From assembly GCA_021778875.1 (NCBI GenBank), contig JAJYBT010000067.1, positions 1 through 8,351 of the forward strand: 8,351 bases of DNA, read 5' to 3'. The position numbers were made by a program, and so were the translations under genes. The DNA comes from Acidobacteriota bacterium (lineage in GTDB: Bacteria; Acidobacteriota; Terriglobia; Terriglobales; Acidobacteriaceae). Within the stretch, counting starts at the first letter, position 1. Every line of letters begins with the position of its first letter. This document shows, piece by piece, positions 1 through 5,389 of the stretch. Under the pieces are notes generated by a model. The model saw only the letters and a program-made list of their open reading frames with translations. It made no database searches and was not told where the DNA came from.

Positions 1-39
1 GCCAACAATGTGACACTCGGTTTGCATTACGAGTTCTAA
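1..39 (+). CDS. C-terminal end of a probable outer-membrane β-barrel protein (5' part outside window)
   Basis: Frame 1 is open from the first base to a TAA at 37-39 and encodes ANNVTLGLHYEF. Counting back from the terminal Phe, positions 0, -2, -4, -6 and -8 are F, Y, L, L and V, alternating with small or polar residues. That is the classic C-terminal β-signal that the BAM machinery recognises on outer-membrane β-barrels. Twelve codons cannot identify the family. Its position just before a cytochrome block raises the possibility of a porin that sheathes a cytochrome (MtrB/PioB-like), but an ordinary porin or TonB-dependent receptor would end the same way. A chance open frame is also possible at this length. 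Confidence 0.55.
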   Translation, partial: ANNVTLGLHYEF

Positions 40-56
40 CGAAACGGCTGATTCGC

Positions 57-113
57 GGGGAAGTCGGAGTGAACCGAAAAGCGGATATTCCGCCGGTTCA
101 CTCCTTCGTCCCC
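57..113 (+). terminator. Long hairpin after the barrel gene; terminator, processing or leader element
   Basis: Bases 66-76 (GGAGTGAACCG) pair perfectly with 94-104 (CGGTTCACTCC), giving 11 bp. Inside, GCGG 81-84 pairs with CCGC 90-93 around the loop ATATT, with a four-A bulge at 77-80. Outside, GGGG 57-60 can pair with CCCC 110-113 across an imperfect internal loop. It begins 18 bases after the stop of the upstream gene, as a terminator would, but no T-tract follows. It may therefore be a partial terminator or an mRNA 3'-end protecting structure that lets some transcription into the cytochrome genes. No clear promoter is visible between here and 251. Confidence 0.5.
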
Positions 114-250
114 GGGGACGGCAAAACCGCCGGAAGCAGAGCTGCAGAACCGGCGCAGACAATGTAAAACGTTCTTCTCGAAGAAGCCGTGCGCATCCGT
201 GGGTGCCAGTGGCGAATGAGGTGCGGCGGCGAGTATGCGGGAGTCTTACC

Positions 251-574
251 ATGGGGAATATGGTTCGTTCGCAACTGATGCTGGCCGCAGCACTGCTGCT
301 GGCGGGTGGTGTGTGTTTTGCCCAGTCGTCTGGCGAGGCGCTGTATAAGTCGAAGTGCCAGATGTGCCATGGCGCCAGGGGGCTGGCAGAAACCCCGGCG
401 GCCAAGGCGATGAAGGTAAAGCCGGTGACGGATCCCGAGGTGAAGAAGTTCACCGAGGCGCAGATGATTGACGCGGTCCGGAACGGCATGGGTAAGATGC
501 AACCATACAAAGGCAAGTTGACGGACGCACAGATCAAAGAGTCTGTGGACTTCTTCCGTACGTTTTTGAAGTAG
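251..574 (+). CDS. Small secreted monohaem cytochrome c (class I), first paralogue
   Basis: A 107-residue precursor of a soluble periplasmic electron carrier. Residues 1-24 form a Sec signal peptide (Arg near the start, a Leu/Ala-rich core, then VCFA) with probable cleavage before QSSGEALYK. The haem site is CQMCH, with C36 and C39 as thioether cysteines and H40 as proximal ligand. M83 in GKMQPYKGKL is the likely distal ligand. The segment after it (KLTDAQIKESVDFFRTF) fits the usual C-terminal helix. I chose ATG 251 because GGGAG at 239-243 sits 7 bases upstream; the in-frame GTG at 203 would put a charged stretch before the signal peptide, and ATG 260 is a weaker alternative. It is closely related to the gene at 763 but has QP where the paralogue has PA after the ligand Met. 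It probably shuttles electrons for the multihaem protein at 1146; the partner is inferred from position only. Confidence 0.92.
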   Translation: MGNMVRSQLMLAAALLLAGGVCFAQSSGEALYKSKCQMCHGARGLAETPAAKAMKVKPVTDPEVKKFTEAQMIDAVRNGMGKMQPYKGKLTDAQIKESVDFFRTFLK

Positions 575-610
575 GCATTGCCAACAGGCCGGTGCGGTTC
601 CTGCGTGCGG

Positions 611-741
611 GGGGATTTTTGTCTTTCCCCTCGTGGAATCCGGCGGCCGCTTTAACAGATGTCGGCGACTGTAGCTCGCCGATGGGGTTATCAGGGATAG
701 CAGGTTTGCCCGGCGGGGAATCACCCCGATGCCCGGCCGGG
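611..741 (+). other. Structured intergenic leader before the second cytochrome gene
   Basis: The 188 bases between the two cytochrome genes hold several potential RNA stems. GGGGA 611-615 pairs with TCCCC 626-630 across a T-rich loop. TCGGCGA 662-668 pairs perfectly with TCGCCGA 676-682 around a 7-base loop. CGGGG 714-718 pairs with CCCCG 724-728 around AATCA. CCCGGCCGGG 732-741 is self-complementary and ends 8 bases before the ribosome-binding site, so it could compete with neighbouring stems. I do not recognise a known riboswitch here; in particular the GEMM (cyclic dinucleotide) core is absent. No clear -35/-10 pair is visible. It may adjust expression of the second gene relative to the first. 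Confidence 0.35.
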
Positions 742-762
742 AAGAAGGTAAGGAGTGTAGAA

Positions 763-1083
763 ATGACCAAGTCAACTCGATCCATGGTGGTGCTGGCGGC
801 TGCAATTTGCCTGGCTGGTTCCGTGAGCTTCGCGCAGTCTTCCGGCGAGGCGCTGTACAAGGCAAAGTGCCAGATGTGTCATGGCGCCAAGGGCGCAGCG
901 GATACGCCGAGCGCCAAGATGCTGAAGGTGCTGCCCCTCGGCTCGCCGGAGATGAAGAAGCTTACGGAAGCCGAGATGATCAAGTCCACTGAGAACGGCA
1001 AGGGGAAGATGCCCGCATTCAAGGGCAAGCTGACCGATCCGCAGATCAAGGAAGCGGTCGTCTATTTTCGTTCGTTGAAGTAG
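763..1083 (+). CDS. Small secreted monohaem cytochrome c (class I), second paralogue
   Basis: A 106-residue precursor. The signal peptide spans about residues 1-24 (Lys and Arg near the start, the core VVLAAAICLAG, then VSFA). The mature part starts at QSSGEALYK, as in the gene at 251. CQMCH supplies C36, C39 and H40, and M83 in GKMPAFKGKL is the predicted distal ligand; all four residues have the same numbers as in the paralogue. ATG 763 is clear-cut: AAGGAG at 750-755 lies 7 bases upstream, and the longer in-frame ORF would bury the signal peptide behind a 57-residue non-coding-like extension. The two genes look like a tandem duplication, with the mature N-terminus and haem segment almost identical and the middle (residues 44-66) diverged. 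The product is Lys-rich, so probably basic, which would suit docking to acidic partners. Function as a periplasmic electron shuttle is family knowledge; the specific partners are inference. Confidence 0.94.
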   Translation: MTKSTRSMVVLAAAICLAGSVSFAQSSGEALYKAKCQMCHGAKGAADTPSAKMLKVLPLGSPEMKKLTEAEMIKSTENGKGKMPAFKGKLTDPQIKEAVVYFRSLK

Positions 1084-1095
1084 CATGCATTCATC

Positions 1096-1120
1096 GGCCC
1101 GCCTTTTCCCCGGGCGGGCC
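1096..1120 (+). other. 8-bp perfect hairpin between the cytochrome genes
   Basis: GGCCCGCC at 1096-1103 pairs with GGCGGGCC at 1113-1120 around the 9-base loop TTTTCCCCG. It lies 12 bases after the stop of the monohaem gene and 25 bases before the GTG start of the multihaem gene. The bases that follow (ACCCCAAACA) contain no T-tract, so full intrinsic termination is unlikely. A partial terminator or an RNA stabilising structure would leave the small cytochrome transcript more abundant than the membrane protein. That role is inferred. Confidence 0.5.
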
Positions 1121-1145
1121 ACCCCAAACATGATTTGAGGAAAAA

Positions 1146-2588
1146 GTGCCAATTCTTTTAAGTCTGAGACTGCGCGAGCACTGGATCAGGCCTGCGTTGT
1201 ATTTCGGGAATAATCCCATCAGCCTGTTGGGTGGCGCCATCACCACCGCGTCCGGAGTCATGATGGTCGGCTACTGGCTGATGGACCTGATCGGCCGGGG
1301 CAACAGCAATCCGTATCTTGGGATCATCTTCTTTCTCATCCTGCCCATGCTGTTCATTCTGGGCCTGGCCCTGATCCCGATCGGCATGTATGTCCGGTAC
1401 AGGAAACTTCAGGAAAAGCGGAAGATTCCCGCTGTCTATCCGGAAATTGACATCAACGACCGCATCTTCCGCCACGGCATCGACATTGTGCTGGTGGCGA
1501 CGATTGTGAATCTGCTGGTGGTCTCAGTTGCCAGCTATCGCGGTGCGTCGTACATGGACTCGCCGGAGTTCTGCGGGCAGTCGTGTCACGTGATGCATCC
1601 GGAGTTCGCGGCCTACAAAATTTCAGCGCACTCGCATGTTCCCTGCGTGGACTGCCACATCGGCTCCGGTGCGGGCTCGTACTTTGAGGCCAAGGTGAAC
1701 GGCTCAAAGCAGCTTGTCGAGGTTGCGTTCAATCGTTATCCCAGGCCGGTTCCTTCTCCGGTAAAGAACCTGCGCCCGGCTCGCATTGTTTGCGAGAGCT
1801 GCCACACGCCGGCCAAGTTCGTGGGAGAAAAGCTGCTGGTCAAGTCGACGTTTGCCGACGACGAGCAGAACACCGAGACGCAGAGTGTGGTGGTGCTGCA
1901 CCTGGGCGGGCGCGACTCGCTCTCGCATCTGAGCGGCATCCACGGCGTGCATCTTGGCCACATCGAGTACATCACCACGGACGCGACGCGCACCACGATT
2001 CCGTGGGTGCAGCGCCGCAATGCGGACGGCTCAGAGACGGTATATGCTGCCTCTGCGCTGAATGGCAAGATGCCGCAGGGTGAGCGCCGCCTGATGGACT
2101 GCATCGATTGCCACAATCGCGCTGCTCACACGTTTGAGACTCCGGAGGATGCCCTCAACCGGGCCATGGCCGAGGGCGCAATCAGCCAGTCTCTGCCGTG
2201 GGTTCACAAGGAAGGGCTTGCGCTGTTGAAGGCCGATTACGCATCGCAGGCGGATGCGCGCGCAAAGATTCCAGCGCAGCTTGCGGCCTTCTACCAGGGC
2301 AGCAATCCGCAGGTGCTGGCCACCAAGGCTGACCTGGTGAAGAACGCCGGGCAGGAACTGGTCCGGCTCTACAGCGACAACGTGTTCCCGGATATGAAGG
2401 TCACATGGGGAACGCATCCCAACCACATCGGACACATGAGCTATCCGGGCTGCTTCCGCTGCCATGATGGCGACCACTCCACCAAGGATGGCCAGACCAT
2501 TACGCAGGACTGCACGGCCTGCCACAACCTGCTGGCGGTGGATGAGTCCAAGCCGAAGGCGCTGGCGGACCTGGGCATTCAGCAGTAA
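1146..2588 (+). CDS. NapC/NirT-like membrane-anchored multihaem cytochrome c (six candidate haem sites)
   Basis: 480 residues. The start is GTG, with GAGG at 1137-1140 five bases upstream. Three hydrophobic segments lie at about residues 25-48, 57-83 and 111-131; the rest should face the periplasm. Candidate haem sites are C143-H148 (CGQSCH, CX3CH not CXXCH), C167-H171 (CVDCH), C216-H220 (CESCH), C319-H323 (CIDCH), C436-H440 (CFRCH) and C456-H460 (CTACH). The first is followed by Val-Met (CHxM), recalling haem 1 of NrfH, where that Met is a ligand near the quinol site. Family members oxidise membrane quinol and pass electrons to periplasmic cytochromes or reductases. It is larger than the usual four-haem NapC/NrfH of about 200 residues, and has two extra transmembrane segments and an added C-terminal half with three more sites. 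It follows two small cytochromes c, its likely acceptors. No terminal reductase is visible, so the final acceptor is unknown. Confidence 0.93.
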   Translation: MPILLSLRLREHWIRPALYFGNNPISLLGGAITTASGVMMVGYWLMDLIGRGNSNPYLGIIFFLILPMLFILGLALIPIGMYVRYRKLQEKRKIPAVYPEIDINDRIFRHGIDIVLVATIVNLLVVSVASYRGASYMDSPEFCGQSCHVMHPEFAAYKISAHSHVPCVDCHIGSGAGSYFEAKVNGSKQLVEVAFNRYPRPVPSPVKNLRPARIVCESCHTPAKFVGEKLLVKSTFADDEQNTETQSVVVLHLGGRDSLSHLSGIHGVHLGHIEYITTDATRTTIPWVQRRNADGSETVYAASALNGKMPQGERRLMDCIDCHNRAAHTFETPEDALNRAMAEGAISQSLPWVHKEGLALLKADYASQADARAKIPAQLAAFYQGSNPQVLATKADLVKNAGQELVRLYSDNVFPDMKVTWGTHPNHIGHMSYPGCFRCHDGDHSTKDGQTITQDCTACHNLLAVDESKPKALADLGIQQ

Positions 2589-2608
2589 TCGCAGCAACAC
2601 TGCATACG

Positions 2609-2651
2609 CGCAAAGGGGCAGCCGCTTCGCCGGTTGTCCCTTTTGCGTTTT
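2609..2651 (+). terminator. Intrinsic terminator of the cytochrome block
   Basis: CGCAAAGGGG (2609-2618) pairs with CCCTTTTGCG (2638-2647), including one G-T pair. After a single bulged T (2637), CAGCCG (2619-2624) pairs with CGGTTG (2631-2636), including one more G-T pair, around the loop CTTCGC. This 16-bp stem is followed directly by TTTT at 2648-2651. It starts 20 bases after the stop of the multihaem cytochrome and is the best terminator in the window, so the RNB nuclease gene downstream probably has its own promoter. Confidence 0.8.
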
Positions 2652-2675
2652 GCGCAAGGGCGCGGCTCGGCGTGG

Positions 2676-2681
2676 TACGCT
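2676..2681 (+). promoter_or_regulatory. Possible -10 element (TACGCT) for the RNB nuclease gene
   Basis: TACGCT sits inside GGTACGCTGG (2674-2683), between the terminator and the AGGAGG at 2694-2699. The same ten bases precede the gene starting at 6298 on the other strand, and GGTATGCTGG precedes the tRNA. A start about seven bases downstream would leave a leader of about 25 bases. No good -35 is seen: TTGCGC at 2650-2655 is 20 bases upstream, which is too far for a usual spacer. Confidence 0.3.
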
Positions 2682-2712
2682 GGCCCTGAACTCAGGAGGA
2701 GCGGAAGCCCCC

Positions 2713-4182
2713 ATGCACAGCAGTCATCCGTTCCACTTCAACCTTGTTACGGCGGCGCATGCCGCCATGCTGGAGCACGGGTTCCAGCCTGATTTTCCCG
2801 AGGGCACAGACAAGCAGATTGCCGCCATCCGGTCGCAGCCTGCGCTGCCTGCGGCGCCGGGCGCGCAGGACCTGCGCAAGCTGCTGTGGTCCTCCATCGA
2901 CAACGACACCTCAAAGGACCTGGACCAGATCGAGTGGGCCGAGCAGTTGCCGGACGGGCGCATCCGCGTGCTGATTGGCGTGGCCGACGTGGACGCGCGC
3001 GTGGACAAGGGCACGGTTATCGATGGCCACGCACGCAGCGAGACCACCTCGGTGTACACCGGCGTGAAGGTTTATCCCATGCTGCCCACCGAGCTGTCAG
3101 AGGGCGTGACCTCACTGAACGAGAACGAGGACCGCGCAGCGCTGGTGGTTGAGTTTTGCGTGGACGAGTCCGGCGTGGTGTCCGACGGCAAGGCGTATCG
3201 CGCGCTGGTGCGCAACCATGCGCAACTGGCGTACAACAGCGTGGGCGCATGGCTGAAGGGCACGGGACCGGCTCCGGAGAAGGTGGCTGCCAATGCCAAG
3301 CTGGCCGCGCAGCTCAAGCTGCAGGACAAGGCCGCGCAGCGCATGCTCGACAGCCGCTTTCAGCACGGCGCGCTGGACCTGGAGACGATCGAGACGCGGC
3401 CGGTGATGCTGGCCGAGGAGGCCGTGGAGATTGCGCGGCTGGAGAAGAATCGCGCCACCTCGCTGATTGAGGAGTTCATGGTGGCGGCCAACGGCGTGAT
3501 CGCGCGCATGTTTGACGAGGCGGGCGTCGCCTCCATCCGGCGCGTGGTGCGCACGCCCAAGCGCTGGGACCGGATTGTGGAGCTGGCCGCGGGGCTGGGC
3601 ACGCGGCTGCCCGATGCGCCGGACTCCAGGGCGCTGAACCTGTTTCTGCTGGAGCAGAAGAAGAAAGACCCTGACCGCTTTCCGGATCTCTCGCTGGCGG
3701 TGGTCAAGCTGATGGGGCCGGGCGAGTATGTGCTGGTGAAGCCGGACGAGGTGTCGCCCGGGCACTTTGGCCTGGCTGTGCAGGACTACACGCACTCCAC
3801 CGCGCCCAACCGGCGCTTTCCGGATGTGGTGACGCAGCGCATTCTGAAGGCGCGGCTGGCGCGTCTTACGGCGCCGTACTCAGATGGGGATTTGAATGCC
3901 ATTGCGCTGCGCTGCACACAAATGGAAGACGCGGCGCGCAAGGTGGAGCGCGAGATGCAAAAGCGCATTGCCGCCGTGGTGCTGCAACCGCGCATCGGGC
4001 AGAGCTTTCGCGCCATTGTTACGGGCATCAACCACTACGGCACGTTTGTGCGCACGCTGGATCCGCACGTGGAGGGGATGCTGGTGCACGGCGCGCGCGG
4101 GCTGGACGTGGGCGACCGCGTGACCGTGAAGCTGGTCGCCACGGACCCGGAGCGCGGATTTATCGACTTCGCCGCGGTGTAG
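2713..4182 (+). CDS. RNB-domain 3'-5' exoribonuclease (RNase II/R family) with C-terminal S1 domain
   Basis: 489 residues, cytoplasmic, degrading RNA processively from the 3' end to nucleoside monophosphates. The RNB domain starts near residue 55. The metal-binding stretch SIDNDTSKDLDQIE gives D63, D69 and D71, with Q72 where E. coli RNase II has its fourth Asp. YPMLPTELSEGVTSLNENEDR (121-141) and EFMVAAN (254-260) are family blocks. STAPNRRFPD (362-371) matches the (T/S)xPxRRYxD segment with its RNA-contacting arginines. Residues 425-489 form the S1 RNA-binding domain. The N-terminal cold-shock domains of E. coli RNase II are missing; only about 55 residues precede RNB, so it is shorter than the 640-800 usual for RNase II and R. 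ATG 2713 is preferred because the 249 bases of open frame before it overlap the cytochrome end and the terminator. AGGAGG (2694-2699) is 13 bases upstream, rather far, and GGAAG at 2703-2707 may contribute. Confidence 0.93.
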   Translation: MHSSHPFHFNLVTAAHAAMLEHGFQPDFPEGTDKQIAAIRSQPALPAAPGAQDLRKLLWSSIDNDTSKDLDQIEWAEQLPDGRIRVLIGVADVDARVDKGTVIDGHARSETTSVYTGVKVYPMLPTELSEGVTSLNENEDRAALVVEFCVDESGVVSDGKAYRALVRNHAQLAYNSVGAWLKGTGPAPEKVAANAKLAAQLKLQDKAAQRMLDSRFQHGALDLETIETRPVMLAEEAVEIARLEKNRATSLIEEFMVAANGVIARMFDEAGVASIRRVVRTPKRWDRIVELAAGLGTRLPDAPDSRALNLFLLEQKKKDPDRFPDLSLAVVKLMGPGEYVLVKPDEVSPGHFGLAVQDYTHSTAPNRRFPDVVTQRILKARLARLTAPYSDGDLNAIALRCTQMEDAARKVEREMQKRIAAVVLQPRIGQSFRAIVTGINHYGTFVRTLDPHVEGMLVHGARGLDVGDRVTVKLVATDPERGFIDFAAV

Positions 4183-4195
4183 GGGCCTGAGAATG

Positions 4196-4225
4196 AAGGG
4201 GGACAGGCTTGGCCTGTCCCCCCTT
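4196..4225. terminator. Hairpin between convergent genes, probably a bidirectional terminator
   Basis: GGGGGACAGGC at 4198-4208 pairs perfectly with GCCTGTCCCCC at 4212-4222 around the 3-base loop TTG. AA 4196-4197 can add two pairs with TT 4224-4225 across a bulged C. It fills the 70-base gap between the RNB nuclease gene on the + strand and the membrane protein gene ending at 4253 on the - strand, so it can serve both transcripts. Neither side has a real T-tract, so efficiency is uncertain. Confidence 0.65.
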
Positions 4226-4252
4226 GCTGGCTTGGAGCGTGTTGGTTCGGCG

Positions 4253-5089
4253 CTACTCGCCCTGCGGCTTTTCGGATTCGGTCAGCGCGGCGGCCTCGGC
4301 GGGCTGACCGGCAGGGAGCGCTTCGGCCGGCTGCTGCGCTGCGGTTCCCGGCTCATCCAGCCAGAGCCAGATGATCCACCAGACGAAGACGGCCAGATAG
4401 AGCGCGTTGTTGGCGTTGAGCAGCTTGTCGCGCAGGCCCAGGATGCGCTCGTAGTCGGCCATGGAGTGCGGCACGGCGGTCTTGGCGATGATCTGCCAGA
4501 TGACCTGCACGGCGATCTGGCAGAGCGACGCGGTGGAGAGGCCGAGGGCGATCTGGTAGGCGTGCTTGCGCCAGCCCGTGCCGTAGCGGCGGCCAAACAG
4601 CACCACCAGCAGGCCCAACTCCACGCTGAGCACGTCCACCAGCAGGGCGAGCTTCTGGGCTACCAGCTGCATCAGGCTCAGGGTGGCCAGCGGGTTGTCC
4701 ACGCCCACGGTCTTCCAGGCGGGCCATGGGCCCCAGGTGGCCAGCACCACGCCGCCCACGACCACCAGCAGCAGGGTCCACAGGGACACGGTGCGCCGCT
4801 GGGCTCCGGCAAAGCTGCGCCGGGCCACTTCCACCACCACCAGCAGCGAGATCAGCGCGGAAATAACGGCCAGGGTGATGAAGATGGCGCCCATGGTGAT
4901 CTGCGGCAGGCGGCCAAAGAGGATGCGGCTGGAGACCAGCCGCAGCGCAGAGAGGGCAATGCTGATGGTGAACCAGCGGAAGGTGCGGGCGCGGTCGCGG
5001 CCCAGCAGGACCACGAGCAGAATGAGGTGGACGGCAAAGGTCAGGGTCCAAAGAATCTGGACTGCGGTAAAAGCAAAGTTGAGGTGCAT
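4253..5089 (-). CDS. Seven-helix integral membrane protein of unknown function
   Basis: 278 residues. Hydrophobic segments lie at about residues 5-30, 38-58, 64-88, 100-121, 136-166, 178-202 and 225-245, predicting seven transmembrane helices. A polar Ala/Pro/Glu-rich tail (248-278) follows, probably disordered. Arg clusters after helices 1 and 3 (RDRAR, ARRSFAGAQRR) suggest those loops are cytoplasmic, so the N-terminus would be outside and the tail inside. Other polar spots are the Asp inside helix 5 (D152) and DYERILGLRDKLLNANN before helix 7. I recognise no family motif and propose no function. ATG 5089 is chosen over the longer in-frame ATG at 5134 because AAGGAG (complement of 5093-5098) precedes it, though only 3 bases away. 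The longer form would add a charged segment and has no ribosome-binding site. The gene lies downstream of tRNA-Arg on the same strand and converges on the RNB gene. Confidence 0.86.
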   Translation of the reverse strand: MHLNFAFTAVQILWTLTFAVHLILLVVLLGRDRARTFRWFTISIALSALRLVSSRILFGRLPQITMGAIFITLAVISALISLLVVVEVARRSFAGAQRRTVSLWTLLLVVVGGVVLATWGPWPAWKTVGVDNPLATLSLMQLVAQKLALLVDVLSVELGLLVVLFGRRYGTGWRKHAYQIALGLSTASLCQIAVQVIWQIIAKTAVPHSMADYERILGLRDKLLNANNALYLAVFVWWIIWLWLDEPGTAAQQPAEALPAGQPAEAAALTESEKPQGE

Positions 5090-5253
5090 GAACTCCTTAC
5101 TGGGCCCGCGCGCTCTGGCGGCATGCGAGGCCAAACCCTGGTCCCTGTCTTTTCCAGGGGCTACAAGTTACGTCCCGTCCGGCATTTAGGGCCCGGCAGA
5201 GGCGCGGGGCCTGGATGCGTCTCGGGCTGCCTGGGGGACTGTTCGGGGAGAAA

Positions 5254-5330
5254 TGGTGCGCCCGGAGAGATTCGAACTCCCGACCTAATGCTCCGGAGGC
5301 ATTCGCTCTATCCAGCTGAGCTACGGGCGC
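5254..5330 (-). tRNA. tRNA-Arg (anticodon CCG)
   Basis: The reverse complement folds into a full cloverleaf: acceptor GCGCCCG with CGGGCGC, D-stem GCTC with GAGC, anticodon stem AATGC with GCATT, and T-stem GGGAG with CTCTC around TTCGAAT. The anticodon loop CTCCGGA places CCG at positions 34-36, reading the Arg codon CGG. The CCA end is encoded (5254-5256 in complement). In a GC-rich genome CGG is likely a frequent codon, so this is an ordinary but needed tRNA. It lies alone between two protein genes. Confidence 0.97.
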
Positions 5331-5338
5331 GCACTTCC

Positions 5339-5344
5339 AGCATA
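5339..5344 (-). promoter_or_regulatory. Probable -10 element (TATGCT) of tRNA-Arg
   Basis: On the minus strand TATGCT, within GGTATGCTGG (complement of 5337-5346), ends 8 bases before the first base of the mature tRNA. That is right for a start at or just before the 5' end. It matches TATAAT at four of six places. No convincing -35 is present about 17 bases upstream. Confidence 0.4.
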
Positions 5345-5389
5345 CCGTATTTTGGGGATCCGCGGTGTTTTGGGCCGTTCCGGCAAACC

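Noticed and set aside
575..762. GEMM (cyclic dinucleotide) riboswitch before a cytochrome gene
   Set aside because: Such riboswitches often precede cytochrome genes, so I looked for the conserved GCAAAGG and related core bases, which are absent. Only generic stems remain.
1146..2588. Assignment as napC or nrfH proper
   Set aside because: The length, three membrane helices, six haem sites and lack of napA, napB or nrfA nearby do not support nitrate or nitrite reduction. Only family-level similarity is claimed.
2464..2712. N-terminal extension of the RNB nuclease
   Set aside because: The open frame continues upstream, but it overlaps the cytochrome coding region and the terminator stem, and its Arg/Pro/Thr-rich translation looks non-coding. 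The ATG at 2713 fits the family start.
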